Part shown: piece by piece, positions 17,867 through 27,264 of the stretch | Layout: every line of letters begins with the position of its first letter | How positions within the stretch are numbered: position 1 is the first letter of the stretch | From: an uncultured Glaciecola sp. | GTDB lineage: Bacteria; Pseudomonadota; Gammaproteobacteria; Enterobacterales; Alteromonadaceae | Reading direction: 5' to 3' | Length of the DNA stretch: 64,000 bases | Assembly: GCA_947496235.1 (NCBI GenBank) | Contig: CANMCE010000007.1 | Span: forward strand, 124,001 to 188,000 | Notes under the pieces: model-generated | Told to the model about the DNA's origin: nothing | Databases searched by the model: none | Seen by the model: only the letters and a program-made list of their open reading frames with translations | Made by a program: the position numbers and the translations under genes

Positions 17867-18496
17867 TTAAAGTTCGAAACTCTTCGCGATTGAGAAATAA
17901 ACTGTCTCATCATCATCTAAGTCGCTGTCGCTAAGAATAAACGCAACACCGATATCGAAACCTTCAAAAGTAGTACCATAGCCAACTTCTACATAGTCAC
18001 CGCTGTAGTCGCCACCAAATTTACCAGCAGTTGCTGACAAGCCTTCGTATTCGAAAGTAAGACCAGTGAATGTATAGCTGTCATCTGGAAATGCTTCGCC
18101 GTCTCTTTCACCAATGGTGTACTCTAGGCTAAAGTAAGAGATACCAGCGTAAAGGTTAATTTCGTCATATTGAGTATCGAAATCACCCGTGTATTGATAA
18201 GTAGTAACGCCAGCACCTAAGCTTAGTCCATTATCAAATTCAAAACCGTAACCAGCATATAAATCAACTTCTAGGCCTTCTTCAACGTCAGCAACCCAAG
18301 TACCAGCATAGAAACCGCCAGCTTCTACATCTACACCACCGTTAGCAGTAGCAGTAGAATTTTGAACGATACCGCGGAAGTGATATTCACTTAATAAACC
18401 AACATTAGCAGACCATTCTTGTGCTTGAGCAGCTGAAGAGATAGCCAATCCAGCAAATACACTGGCTGCTAAGGTCGCTTTTTTAAAAAATTTCAT
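17867..18496 (-). CDS. TorF-like putative outer-membrane beta-barrel protein
   Basis: A 209-residue protein with a clear Sec signal peptide (MKFFKKATLAASVFAGLAIS..., cleavage after AQA before QEW). The mature part has alternating polar and aromatic beta strands (SEYHFRGI, DLYAGYGFEF, INLYAGISYFSLEY) and ends in an aromatic/hydrophobic residue pair, as barrels do. It fits the conserved proteobacterial family annotated TorF/TIGR02001. Substrate unknown. The start at 18496 has a GGAGAA ribosome site 7 bp upstream; a longer frame to 18604 lacks signal-peptide logic. Highly expressed-looking, with its own terminator. Confidence 0.8.
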   Translation of the reverse strand: MKFFKKATLAASVFAGLAISSAAQAQEWSANVGLLSEYHFRGIVQNSTATANGGVDVEAGGFYAGTWVADVEEGLEVDLYAGYGFEFDNGLSLGAGVTTYQYTGDFDTQYDEINLYAGISYFSLEYTIGERDGEAFPDDSYTFTGLTFEYEGLSATAGKFGGDYSGDYVEVGYGTTFEGFDIGVAFILSDSDLDDDETVYFSIAKSFEL

Positions 18497-18825
18497 GTGT
18501 GTTCTCCAATGTGAAAAAATTTTTTTTACGTTTTGATTTAAAATCTGCCGCTTAAAATTATTTTTGTTATAAGCCTTGATTCTTTTTAGCAAGCTTAATG
18601 CCACCCTATTAAAAATATTAAATTTTGTTTACATTACTGTTTTTTAACATTTTTTTATTATTTGCGAGTTTGAGTTCGTGACTTAGCGGGCCGTAATATA
18701 CAAAATAAAAAATCTAAATGCACCAAAAATATGCATCCTCACCAAATTAAAGCAAAAATAAAGATTTTCAAATTGATGATAGTTTTCGGTACACTCTCGG
18801 GGTACGAATTACTTAAGGAAAAAGC
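18497..18825. other. Long AT-rich gap between divergent genes
   Basis: About 330 bp without a gene, very AT-rich, between the outer-membrane protein gene and rpe. It must hold both promoters. I could not identify a convincing -35/-10 pair or operator. The TTAAGGAAAAAGC before 18826 is the rpe ribosome site. Confidence 0.5.
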
Positions 18826-19482
18826 ATGCTTATTGCGCCATCAATATTATCTGCAGATTTCACAAAATTAGGTCAAGAAGTAGCAGATGTTATTCAAGCT
18901 GGTGCCGACATAGTGCATTTCGATGTAATGGACAACCATTATGTCCCTAATCTCACTTTTGGACCCAAAATCTGCAGTGATTTGGTAAAGTTTGGTCTCG
19001 ATAAGCCAATTGACGTCCATTTGATGGTGACGCCAGTCGATGACCTAATAGTTGCATTCGCTGATGCCGGAGCAAGTATGATCAGTTTTCATCCCGAGGC
19101 TAGTTTACACCTAGATCGCAGCATTAATCTTATCAAAAGTAAAGGTTGCAAAGCGGGTTTAGTCTTAAATCCCGGTACCTCACTAACAGTGCTAGAAGAA
19201 GTATTGCCAATGCTAGATTATGTGCTTCTAATGTCAGTCAATCCTGGTTATGGCGGCCAAAGCTTTATTCCGTCAACTATTGACAAAATAAAACGTCTGA
19301 AAAGTATGCTTGAAGCCCGTAATCTTGATATTCCTATTGAAGTTGATGGGGGAATTAATGCAGATACCATCTCAGACTGTTACAACGCGGGGGCTTCAAT
19401 ATTTGTAGCAGGATCTGCCATATTCAATAGTGACAATTATCAAACAACAATCAATCAATTAAGACAAGTAGCAAGTAAATAA
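18826..19482 (+). CDS. rpe: Ribulose-phosphate 3-epimerase
   Basis: Interconverts ribulose 5-phosphate and xylulose 5-phosphate in the pentose phosphate pathway. The 218-residue TIM barrel has the family signatures: IAPSILSADF at the N-terminus, VHFDVMDNHYVPNLTFGP (catalytic Asp and metal His), DVHLMV, SVNPGYGGQSF, and EVDGGIN with the second catalytic Asp. In E. coli it lies between dam and gph; here gph is absent and trpS follows 11 bp later. Confidence 0.97.
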   Translation: MLIAPSILSADFTKLGQEVADVIQAGADIVHFDVMDNHYVPNLTFGPKICSDLVKFGLDKPIDVHLMVTPVDDLIVAFADAGASMISFHPEASLHLDRSINLIKSKGCKAGLVLNPGTSLTVLEEVLPMLDYVLLMSVNPGYGGQSFIPSTIDKIKRLKSMLEARNLDIPIEVDGGINADTISDCYNAGASIFVAGSAIFNSDNYQTTINQLRQVASK

Positions 19483-19493
19483 GGAAGTATTGA

Positions 19494-20507
19494 GTGTCAA
19501 CTTCACAAAAACCTAAAGTATTAAGTGGATGTCAACCCAGCGGACAACTTACCATTGGTAATTATATGGGGGCCCTAAAACAGTGGATAGCCATGCAAGA
19601 TACTCATGATTGTGTCTACATGATAGTCGACTTACATGCCATTACTGTCCGCCAAGATCCAGAAAAACTACGCCAAGCTTGCTTAGACGGTTTAGCGCTT
19701 TACATTGCATGCGGTATAGACCCCATGAAAAGTACAATTTTTATGCAATCCCATGTTCCCGAACATGCTCAGCTTGCATGGGCGCTTAATTGCTTCACTC
19801 AAATGGGTGAACTTAACCGTATGACTCAGTTTAAAGATAAATCTCAAACCCATAGCAATAACATTAATGTTGGTTTATATACTTATCCAGTGCTTCAAGC
19901 TGCAGACATATTGTTGTATCAAGCAAATGAAGTTCCCATCGGTGAAGATCAGAAGCAGCATTTAGAGTTAACTCGCGATATTGCCACACGTTTTAATAAC
20001 ATTTACAGCGACATATTTACTCTGCCAGAACCTTTTATTCCCAAAGAAGGTGCTCGAGTAATGAGTTTGCAAGAACCAAGCAAAAAAATGTCTAAATCTG
20101 ACGCCAACACCAATAATTTTGTCGGATTATTAGAAGACCCAAAAAAAGTCGCAAAGAAAATAAAACGTGCCGTCACCGATAGTGACGAACAAGCGCGTAT
20201 CTATTTTGATGTAGCTGAAAAGCCTGGGGTTTCTAACTTACTTTCCTTGTTATCCTGTGCCACTGGTAAATCCATAGACTCTTTAGTACCAGAATATGAA
20301 GATAAGATGTATGGCCACCTTAAAACCGATGTTGCTGACGCCGTTGTAGCGTTAATACAGCCCATTCAAGATGAATTTCAACGTGTACGAAGTGACCAGA
20401 CTTATCTGGACAAGGTGATGCGTGAAGGTAGCGCTAAAGCAAAAACACTGGCTGCCGATACTCTCAATAGAGTGTACTGTGCGTTGGGGTTCTTAGGTAG
20501 ACCTTAA
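19494..20507 (+). CDS. trpS: Tryptophanyl-tRNA synthetase
   Basis: Charges tRNA-Trp. The class I synthetase has [14 protein letters not shown] (HIGH-equivalent, residues about 15-28) and KKMSKSD (KMSKS loop) with the bacterial Trp[15 protein letters not shown] segment. 337 residues is normal. The start is GTG at 19494 with AAGGAAG upstream. Close spacing after rpe and before pabA suggests one transcript. Confidence 0.97.
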   Translation: MSTSQKPKVLSGCQPSGQLTIGNYMGALKQWIAMQDTHDCVYMIVDLHAITVRQDPEKLRQACLDGLALYIACGIDPMKSTIFMQSHVPEHAQLAWALNCFTQMGELNRMTQFKDKSQTHSNNINVGLYTYPVLQAADILLYQANEVPIGEDQKQHLELTRDIATRFNNIYSDIFTLPEPFIPKEGARVMSLQEPSKKMSKSDANTNNFVGLLEDPKKVAKKIKRAVTDSDEQARIYFDVAEKPGVSNLLSLLSCATGKSIDSLVPEYEDKMYGHLKTDVADAVVALIQPIQDEFQRVRSDQTYLDKVMREGSAKAKTLAADTLNRVYCALGFLGRP

Positions 20508-20509
20508 TA

Positions 20510-21088
20510 GTGGTTGTAATTATTGATAACTACGACTCGTTTACCTTTAATCTTGCACTATATTTTGAGGAATTGGACCAGTCAGTAGTTGTTTATAAAA
20601 ATGACCAAATTGATTTAAATGCCCTTTATGAGCTTAAATTTGATCATCTTGTAATCTCTCCTGGCCCCTGCTCTCCTGATGAATCAGGAATTTCGATACC
20701 GGCAATTTCGGCCTTTAAAGGCCGAAAGCCAATCCTTGGTGTCTGTTTAGGACATCAAGCAATTGCGCAACAAGCAGGAGCATCAATTATCAGGGCTAAA
20801 CATATCCGGCATGGTAAAACGTCTCGCGTAAGTACACTTAATGACAGCGTGCTGTTTAACAATTGTGCCAGAAGTTTATCTGTTACTCGCTATCATTCTT
20901 TGATTATCGACCCAGATACGCTTCCGGATAGTTTTACAGTAAGTGCTTGGTGTAACGATTTTGAAGACACTGAAATTATGGCCATAGAAGATAGAAAAAA
21001 TCGCGTTTATGGTATTCAGTTCCATCCAGAATCATTGCTTACAGAATATGGACATCAAATGTTGTTGAATTTTGTTCAAAATGGATAG
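20510..21088 (+). CDS. pabA: Glutamine amidotransferase subunit of aminodeoxychorismate/anthranilate synthase
   Basis: Supplies ammonia from glutamine for 4-amino-4-deoxychorismate (folate) or anthranilate synthesis. Class I glutamine amidotransferase: IIDNYDSFTFNL start, SPGPCSP oxyanion segment, GVCLGHQ nucleophile Cys, and FHPESL with the catalytic His and Glu. I favour PabA because trp genes are absent and the pabA-astC neighbourhood is common in Vibrio/Shewanella relatives. The start is GTG at 20510, two bases after trpS. Confidence 0.88.
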   Translation: MVVIIDNYDSFTFNLALYFEELDQSVVVYKNDQIDLNALYELKFDHLVISPGPCSPDESGISIPAISAFKGRKPILGVCLGHQAIAQQAGASIIRAKHIRHGKTSRVSTLNDSVLFNNCARSLSVTRYHSLIIDPDTLPDSFTVSAWCNDFEDTEIMAIEDRKNRVYGIQFHPESLLTEYGHQMLLNFVQNG

Positions 21089-21097
21089 TCACCAAAG

Positions 21098-22297
21098 ATG
21101 AAAGAAAGCGTTACTCAACTGACCAATATCATCAATGATAGGTTTGAATATTACCTTGTTTCTATGGACGAGGCTATTATTGCGTCGGGGCGTAAAACTC
21201 GGAAAATGCAGGAACTTGAAGATTCTGAACAGTTCGAAGCCAGACGCGAACTATTGTTCATCGAAGAAGTGGCGAATCGTAAGCGTGAAGAAGAAGCGAC
21301 GGAAGAACATTCCTACCAAGACAAGGTAGAAAAGTTGTTTCATGACCAGCTAATTCTAGATATGGAAAAGCTTCTAAAAGATCCCGCTGAAATAATGAAA
21401 TCAACGCTGAAATTCGATCCTATCGTGGGTAAACTTTTAGATATTTTGTACACTGAGTCTTGCTCTATTTCACGTTTAGTAGCTTGCATTGAACAATTAC
21501 CTTGGCTGGATAAAAGTATTATTAATTTTATTCGCCAACCAAAATATCGCCGCTTAGATTCTCACGGGCATCCACTGATAATTAAAACACTTAGAGCCGC
21601 ATTGAGTTTCATTGGTATTGAAAGCCTACGCAAATTGATTCCCGTTTTAATTGCAAAACACTTCGTGCCTGTCAAAAATGATTATATTCCTGATATTCAT
21701 AAACATCTGTGGTTGTACACCATAGGTACAGGTAATGTAGCGCGCATTTTAGCCCCTAGCATGGGCATTAAAGAGCATATCGGCTTTAACCTAGGTTTGT
21801 TCTCTACCATAGGCAGAGCCGCAATTGCGCAAATGTACATTAAAATGTTCGACCTTAAATTGCGCGATCACGTCATTGCTGCGCGTAAAAAAGAAGATCG
21901 TAATTTAGCCAAAGCCTTAATTAACATTGCACCATCATCCAAGTATCTGGTTCTTTTTTGGAAGAAGTTTGCGCTCAAAGCCACGGTTGAGATGATGGCT
22001 TCATTAAACATGCGCTGGTTAATGATCACGCCTGGTTACGACGATTATACTCGTATTCGCCAAACTACATATAAATATATCGAACAAAACAAATTACATC
22101 CCTTAACGAGTTTATTGTTTAAATCCCACGGGTTTATGCAGTTTAAGCTATTGCAATCTAGCCAGTTAATTACGAAAGAAGTATCCCAGCTTTATTTAAG
22201 AAATTACGGCATTACAGCACAAGATGTTTCGTTATTGTCTAACACCAATTTAACTGGGTTAGAGCTTAGAATCGCAGAAAAAATAGAAGGAGAATAA
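21098..22297 (+). CDS. HDOD-domain signalling protein
   Basis: A 399-residue cytoplasmic protein with an HDOD domain (about residues 110-330: CSISRLVACIEQLPWLDKSI, RAALSFIGIESLRKLI, IGTGNVARILAPSMG). It is preceded by a charged, probably coiled N-terminal region rich in Glu/Lys/Arg. HDOD proteins are HD-fold proteins without the catalytic metal residues and act as signal-responsive scaffolds. It starts 9 bp after pabA, so it probably shares its transcript. No output domain is visible. Confidence 0.82.
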   Translation: MKESVTQLTNIINDRFEYYLVSMDEAIIASGRKTRKMQELEDSEQFEARRELLFIEEVANRKREEEATEEHSYQDKVEKLFHDQLILDMEKLLKDPAEIMKSTLKFDPIVGKLLDILYTESCSISRLVACIEQLPWLDKSIINFIRQPKYRRLDSHGHPLIIKTLRAALSFIGIESLRKLIPVLIAKHFVPVKNDYIPDIHKHLWLYTIGTGNVARILAPSMGIKEHIGFNLGLFSTIGRAAIAQMYIKMFDLKLRDHVIAARKKEDRNLAKALINIAPSSKYLVLFWKKFALKATVEMMASLNMRWLMITPGYDDYTRIRQTTYKYIEQNKLHPLTSLLFKSHGFMQFKLLQSSQLITKEVSQLYLRNYGITAQDVSLLSNTNLTGLELRIAEKIEGE

Positions 22298-22672
22298 AAA
22301 TTTTTTACTGCATGATTATTCATATTAAAGATGTTTAAAAGTTAATATTTTTACGACTTCGTCCATTAATCTCGCAATGGGGCTTATTTATTCAGTAATT
22401 TCCCCAATTCTCTTTATCCTTCAAATAAATATTCAATTTACCTGCAATTTACTGCATAGACCTTTAAAAACAAAGCGTTGAGTTAAATTTCCATGGCGAC
22501 TCAGCGATTTTTTTCTGGCATACTATGCGCCATTAACGGCCATGATTTTTACAAATTTCGATTTTAAAAACTCACGCCACTATCCAAATTGAATTTATTT
22601 TTTAACTTATTTTACATAGAAGTGTGTTAAACATAGGTATTGAAAATTACAAACAGCAAAGAGGTGCAACAT
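22298..22672. promoter_or_regulatory. Long leader/promoter region before astC with candidate ArgR half-sites
   Basis: 375 bp without a gene. TGCAT-GATT-ATTCAT (22309-22323) is one mismatch from the ArgR operator form TGAAT-N4-ATTCA. Two further ATTCA half-sites lie at 22390-22394 and 22431-22435. ArgR boxes usually come in close pairs, so the assignment is tentative; the reason to consider it is that the downstream genes handle arginine. A terminator-like element also lies in this region (separate entry). Confidence 0.35.
22476..22514 (+). terminator. Terminator-like hairpin in the leader before astC
   Basis: CGTTGAGT (22476-22483) pairs with ACTCAGCG (22499-22506), with one G-T pair and a 15-nt loop, and is followed by A and seven T. 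It is 180 bp after the HDOD gene and 160 bp before astC, so it could end the upstream transcript or attenuate the ast operon. The stem is short and the loop large. Confidence 0.45.
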
Positions 22673-23884
22673 ATGCAAGTAACCAGAGAAACCTTTAACG
22701 AAGTAATGGTACCAAACTATAATCCTGCGGCTATGGTACCGGTCAAAGGCAGTGGTTCTCGCGTATGGGATCAAGATGGTCGCGAATATATTGATTTTGC
22801 AGGCGGCATCGCTGTAAACGTATTGGGCCATTGCCATCCAGAATTGGTGCAAGTATTACAAGAGCAAGGTAGCAAACTTTGGCACTTGAGCAATGTATTT
22901 ACTAACGAACCTGCACTTCGATTAGCCAAAAAGTTGGTCAAAGCCACTTTCGCCGACAAAGTTTATTTCGCCAACTCGGGAGCTGAAGCCAACGAAGCAG
23001 CACTGAAGTTAGCTCGTCGTTTTGCGCTGGACCATTTTGGTGAAGAAAAAGATCAAATCATCTCATTTAAGCAAGGTTTTCACGGGCGTACCTTTTTCAC
23101 TGTCACTGTAGGCGGACAACCAGCTTATTCCGATGGTTTTGGTCCTAAGCCTGGCGGCATAGTGCATTCTGAATACAATAACCTAGAGATGTTGGCAGGT
23201 TATATGTCAGATAAAACCTGTGCAGTCATGATGGAGCCTATGCAAGGTGAAGGCGGCATCATAGTACCTGATGCGTCATTTGTCGCCGGCGTACGTGAAC
23301 TTTGTGATAAACACAATGCCCTTTTAATATTTGATGAAGTACAGTCTGGTGTTGGTCGAACAGGTCAACTTTATGACTATATGAACCTCAATGTTGTGCC
23401 AGATATCCTAACCTCAGCTAAATCCTTGGGTGGCGGATTCCCCATTGGCGCTATGCTTACTACAGATAAAATAGCGGAATCGTTAAAGGTGGGAACACAT
23501 GGAAGTACATACGGTGGTAACCCCTTAGCTTGTGCGATCGCAGAAAAAGTGTTGGATATCGTTAATCAACCAGCAATTTTTGAAGGTGTGCTGAAAAAAG
23601 AAGCCCTGTTCAGAGAAAAATTGCAGGAAATTAATGACAAACATCAGGTATTTGCTGAAATTAGAGGCAAAGGCATGCTGTTGGGTTGTGCATTAAATGA
23701 AAAATATCAAGGTAGAGCTCGTGACTTCTTAATGGCGGCTGCCGAAGAAAATCTTATGTGCTTAGTTGCGGGTGCCAGTGTTGTGCGTTTCGCACCTTCA
23801 TTAATAATTCCTGACCAAGACATCATTGAAGGTTTGGAAAGGTTTGACCGCGCAATTGCTAATTTGATAGCTAAAGAAGACTAA
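22673..23884 (+). CDS. astC: Succinylornithine/acetylornithine aminotransferase
   Basis: PLP-dependent class III aminotransferase that acts in the arginine succinyltransferase pathway and can also serve as ArgD. The sequence has [15 protein letters not shown] (PLP phosphate), [28 protein letters not shown], and the Schiff-base Lys in [16 protein letters not shown] start at ATG 22673, preceded by AGAGGTG at proper distance, rather than the upstream TTG at 22640. First gene of astC-astA-astD and the DUF1338 gene. Confidence 0.92.
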   Translation: MQVTRETFNEVMVPNYNPAAMVPVKGSGSRVWDQDGREYIDFAGGIAVNVLGHCHPELVQVLQEQGSKLWHLSNVFTNEPALRLAKKLVKATFADKVYFANSGAEANEAALKLARRFALDHFGEEKDQIISFKQGFHGRTFFTVTVGGQPAYSDGFGPKPGGIVHSEYNNLEMLAGYMSDKTCAVMMEPMQGEGGIIVPDASFVAGVRELCDKHNALLIFDEVQSGVGRTGQLYDYMNLNVVPDILTSAKSLGGGFPIGAMLTTDKIAESLKVGTHGSTYGGNPLACAIAEKVLDIVNQPAIFEGVLKKEALFREKLQEINDKHQVFAEIRGKGMLLGCALNEKYQGRARDFLMAAAEENLMCLVAGASVVRFAPSLIIPDQDIIEGLERFDRAIANLIAKED

Positions 23885-23886
23885 TC

Positions 23887-24930
23887 ATGTTGCTTATCAG
23901 ACCCATCACGGAAGATGATTACCCCTCATTGCTTGCCATTGCGCAAGAATCTGGTGTTGGATTTACTTCGTTACCAGTAAATGAAGCTTTGTTGCGCAAA
24001 AAAATTGAAGTGGCGCAGCTTGCATTTGCAAGCAATCCATTGGCTCCGGGTAATCAATCCTATTTATTCGTGATGGAAGATACTGAGACTGGGGAAGTTG
24101 TTGGCACCTCTGGTATTGAAGCCACAGTGGGCCTTAATGATGCGTTTTATCATTACCACAGAGGCAAAGTAGTACACGCATCAAGGGAGCTAGGTGTACA
24201 TAATACGGTTGAAATTCTCACCTTTTGTAATGACTATACAGGTGTAAGTGAAATCTGTACCTTATTTTTGCGCGAACAAGCTAGAAAAGGTATGGCCGGA
24301 CGTTTGCTATCTCGTTTTCGCTTTTTGTTTATGGCCCAGCACCGTAAACGCTTTGCAGATATTGTTATTGCAGAAATGCGCGGTGTGTCAGATGAACACG
24401 GAAAGTCCCCATTTTGGGAGTGGTTGGAACACAACTTTTTCTCCATGGACTTCCCTACAGCAGATTATCTAACCGGCATTGGTAATAAGGTGTTTATCGC
24501 CGAATTGATGCCTAAGTATCCCATCTATGTAAATTTACTGTCTAAAGATGCTCAAGCTTGTATTGGTAAAGTCCATGAAAAAACCAGACCCGCGCTTAGC
24601 ATGTTAGAAAAAGAAGGTTTTAAACACCGAGGCTATGTGGATATTTTTGATGCAGGCCCCACGGTTGAAGCCCATGTAGAAAATATAGAAACAGTAAAAT
24701 CAAGCCAAAAAGCTAGTATTCAAGTAGTAGATAGCCTACCTGAACACAGTCCAAATTATATCGTAATTAATAATTACGTTTCCGACTTTAGAGCATGTAT
24801 GACCAAAATGCATAAAAACGATAATGGTGACATGCTTATGACGGCGTCAACGGCTAAGGCGTTATTGATCTCAGACGGAGATTCTATTCGCTATACCCCT
24901 TGCCCGACGAGACCTCGTCAAATCAAATAA
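23887..24930 (+). CDS. astA: Arginine N-succinyltransferase
   Basis: Transfers succinyl from succinyl-CoA to arginine, the first step of the AST arginine catabolic pathway. 347 residues, collinear with E. coli Ast[14 protein letters not shown] start, [39 protein letters not shown]-like, [31 protein letters not shown] and [11 protein letters not shown]. It is two bases after astC. AstB and AstE are not encoded in this window. Confidence 0.96.
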   Translation: MLLIRPITEDDYPSLLAIAQESGVGFTSLPVNEALLRKKIEVAQLAFASNPLAPGNQSYLFVMEDTETGEVVGTSGIEATVGLNDAFYHYHRGKVVHASRELGVHNTVEILTFCNDYTGVSEICTLFLREQARKGMAGRLLSRFRFLFMAQHRKRFADIVIAEMRGVSDEHGKSPFWEWLEHNFFSMDFPTADYLTGIGNKVFIAELMPKYPIYVNLLSKDAQACIGKVHEKTRPALSMLEKEGFKHRGYVDIFDAGPTVEAHVENIETVKSSQKASIQVVDSLPEHSPNYIVINNYVSDFRACMTKMHKNDNGDMLMTASTAKALLISDGDSIRYTPCPTRPRQIK

Positions 24931-24941
24931 TAGGAGTACCT

Positions 24942-26411
24942 ATGCGACAGAACATACACTTTATCAATGGAAAGTGGATTGCCGGTAATGGCGATACTTT
25001 TCAATCCATAGACCCAGCAAAAAATAAAAGCATCTGGGAAGGTGAAACAGCAACCTCAGACCAAGTAGGTCAAGCAGTAAATGCTGCCAGACAAGCATTT
25101 CCGGAATGGTCGTTAATGAGCTTAGAAGCTCGCTTAGTTTTCGTTCAAGCCTATAAGGAAGCCTTAGAAAGCAATAAACAAGCATTAGCCCAGATTATTG
25201 CAGAAGAAACCGGTAAACCTTTATGGGAAACCGCCACTGAAGCAGCCGCAATGATTGGCAAAATCGCTATTTCTGAGCGCGCTTATCATGAACGCACTGG
25301 CACAACAGAAAACCCTATGCCTGCGGGAAAAGCAATTTTGCGTCATCGCCCTCACGGCGTTGTTGCCGTATTTGGCCCCTATAACTTTCCGGGTCATTTG
25401 CCAAATGGGCATATTGTCCCTGCGTTGATAGCGGGTAATACAGTGGTATTTAAACCCAGTGATCTAACCCCTAAAGTGGCCGAGTTTATGGTCAAATTAT
25501 GGGAACAAGCTGGATTACCGGCAGGCGTACTCAATCTAGTGCAAGGACAAGTCGAAACAGGCAAAAGTCTTGCTGCTCATCCTCAAATCGACGGGCTATT
25601 TTTTACTGGAAGTTCTACTACGGGTAAAGTGCTTCACCAACAGTTTGCTGGCGAACCTGGCAAAATTCTAGCTTTGGAAATGGGCGGTAATAACCCCTTA
25701 ATCGTCACCCAAGTAGAAGATACCAAGGCCGCAGTACACGATATAATTCAATCTGCTTTTGTAACCTCTGGCCAACGCTGTACTTGTGCTAGACGTTTAT
25801 ATATTCCCCAAGGTAATGCAGGCGACCAACTAATTGACAAATTGGTTGAGGCGACAAAAGCCATTGTTGTTGGTCATTATGATGCGGAAGAGCAGCCATT
25901 TATGGGTGCTATGATTTCAGCAAAAGCGGCAGCAATGATGGTAAATGCCCAAGAAGCAATTTTAGCAAAGGGTGGTAAATCCTTGGTTAAAATGGAACAC
26001 CTTGATACAAATACAGGTTTTGTAACTCCAGGTATTGTTGATATTACTGATGCTAGCGATATTCCTGATGAAGAGCATTTTGGTCCACTATTAAAAATTT
26101 GCCGTTACCTTGATTTTGATCAGGCCATTGAAATGGCAAATAACACAAAATTCGGTTTATCAGCAGGACTGCTATCTGACAGCCGTGAGGACTATGACTA
26201 CTTCTTGCCTAGAATCAGAGCAGGCATAGTAAATTGGAATCGTCCAATTACCGGCGCTTCAAGTGCTGCCCCATTTGGTGGTATCGGCGAAAGTGGTAAT
26301 CACAGAGCCAGTGCATTTTACGCTGCAGATTACTGCGCTTATCCTGTAGCTTCTGTTGAGTTAGAAGCGGTAACACTACCAGAATCTTTGAGCCCAGGAT
26401 TATCTATTTAA
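24942..26411 (+). CDS. astD: N-succinylglutamate 5-semialdehyde dehydrogenase
   Basis: NAD-dependent aldehyde dehydrogenase that makes succinylglutamate in arginine catabolism. Features: [39 protein letters not shown] (NAD site), [12 protein letters not shown] (catalytic Glu), and [11 protein letters not shown] (nucleophile Cys). The start is ATG 24942 with TAGGAGT just upstream (489 residues, as in E. coli); an earlier in-frame start at 24900 lies inside astA. Confidence 0.95.
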   Translation: MRQNIHFINGKWIAGNGDTFQSIDPAKNKSIWEGETATSDQVGQAVNAARQAFPEWSLMSLEARLVFVQAYKEALESNKQALAQIIAEETGKPLWETATEAAAMIGKIAISERAYHERTGTTENPMPAGKAILRHRPHGVVAVFGPYNFPGHLPNGHIVPALIAGNTVVFKPSDLTPKVAEFMVKLWEQAGLPAGVLNLVQGQVETGKSLAAHPQIDGLFFTGSSTTGKVLHQQFAGEPGKILALEMGGNNPLIVTQVEDTKAAVHDIIQSAFVTSGQRCTCARRLYIPQGNAGDQLIDKLVEATKAIVVGHYDAEEQPFMGAMISAKAAAMMVNAQEAILAKGGKSLVKMEHLDTNTGFVTPGIVDITDASDIPDEEHFGPLLKICRYLDFDQAIEMANNTKFGLSAGLLSDSREDYDYFLPRIRAGIVNWNRPITGASSAAPFGGIGESGNHRASAFYAADYCAYPVASVELEAVTLPESLSPGLSI

Positions 26412-26422
26412 GGAGTTTTATC

Positions 26423-27229
26423 ATGCACACCAATGTTGATGCCTTGTTTTCTGGCTTGTGGCAAGACTATGTAAAAATCACCCCTTCCGCGGACAAAATC
26501 CATGATCTTCTGGGTGATAAGAGCGGTCAGTCAGACATCGTCAATGACCACATTGCATTACGAACCTTTAACTTACCAAAAGTAGGTATTGATAAATTAG
26601 CCCAACACCTACTAAATTTAGGCTATGAAGCTAAAGGCGATTATGACTTTGAGGCAAAAAAGCTATCTGCTAAGCACTTTGAGCATAGTGACTTAACAAA
26701 ACCAAAGGTTTTTATTAGTGAACTCAGAGTCGAAGAAATGCCTGAAAAGGTACAAAACATCATCCATAAAATGATTGATCAAATGCCAGAAGACGCAGTA
26801 AATCAAACGGACTTTTTGTATTCTGGTACCCATTGGCAGGTTTCCAGCCAAGACTATAAAACCCTGTTGGAACATTCAGAATATGCAGCTTGGATGTCAG
26901 CTTGGGGTTATAGAGCTAACCATTTTACTGTTAGCGTAAATCACCTGAAAAATGTGAAATCACTAGAAGAAGTGAATCAGATTCTTAAAAATGCTGGTTA
27001 TAAATTGAATACTTCAGGTGGCGAGATAAAAGGTGGAAAAGATGTGTGCTTAGCGCAATCGTCTACCATGGCTGATCACGCAGTAGCTAAATTCAGCGAT
27101 ACAGAACTCACTATTCCAAGCTGTTTTTATGAATTTGCGGAAAGATTCAATCTTCCTTCAGGCGAACTCTATCAGGGGTTTGTAGCAGCATCAGCTGATA
27201 AAATTTTTGAAAGTACTAACGCTAAATAA
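26423..27229 (+). CDS. DUF1338 protein, predicted non-haem iron 2-oxoacid dioxygenase/decarboxylase-like
   Basis: A 268-residue protein of the DUF1338 family, whose characterised member HglS converts 2-oxoadipate to D-2-hydroxyglutarate. Predicted metal ligands are His in NDHIALRTF (with the Arg four residues on that binds substrate in HglS), His in ANHFTVSVNH, and Glu in CFYEFAERF. It is much shorter than the 460-residue HglS. It begins 11 bp after astD with an AAGGAG ribosome site, so it is very likely the fourth gene of the ast operon. The substrate is unknown; a 2-oxoacid derived from arginine or lysine is plausible. Confidence 0.8.
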   Translation: MHTNVDALFSGLWQDYVKITPSADKIHDLLGDKSGQSDIVNDHIALRTFNLPKVGIDKLAQHLLNLGYEAKGDYDFEAKKLSAKHFEHSDLTKPKVFISELRVEEMPEKVQNIIHKMIDQMPEDAVNQTDFLYSGTHWQVSSQDYKTLLEHSEYAAWMSAWGYRANHFTVSVNHLKNVKSLEEVNQILKNAGYKLNTSGGEIKGGKDVCLAQSSTMADHAVAKFSDTELTIPSCFYEFAERFNLPSGELYQGFVAASADKIFESTNAK

Positions 27230-27239
27230 CTAAGCTTTG

Positions 27240-27263
27240 GGTCAGGTCCTACTGGACCTGACT
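27240..27263. terminator. Hairpin between the DUF1338 gene and parC
   Basis: GTCAGGTCC (27241-27249) and GGACCTGAC (27254-27262) form a perfect 9-bp stem with a 4-nt loop, directly between the two convergent stop codons. There is no good T-run on either side, so it may be a bidirectional terminator or an mRNA-stabilising end. Confidence 0.6.
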
Positions 27264-27264
27264 G

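Noticed and set aside
20510-21088. Assigning trpG rather than pabA
   Set aside because: The sequence cannot separate the two, but no trpE/trpD is near and the pabA-ast gene order is the usual one.
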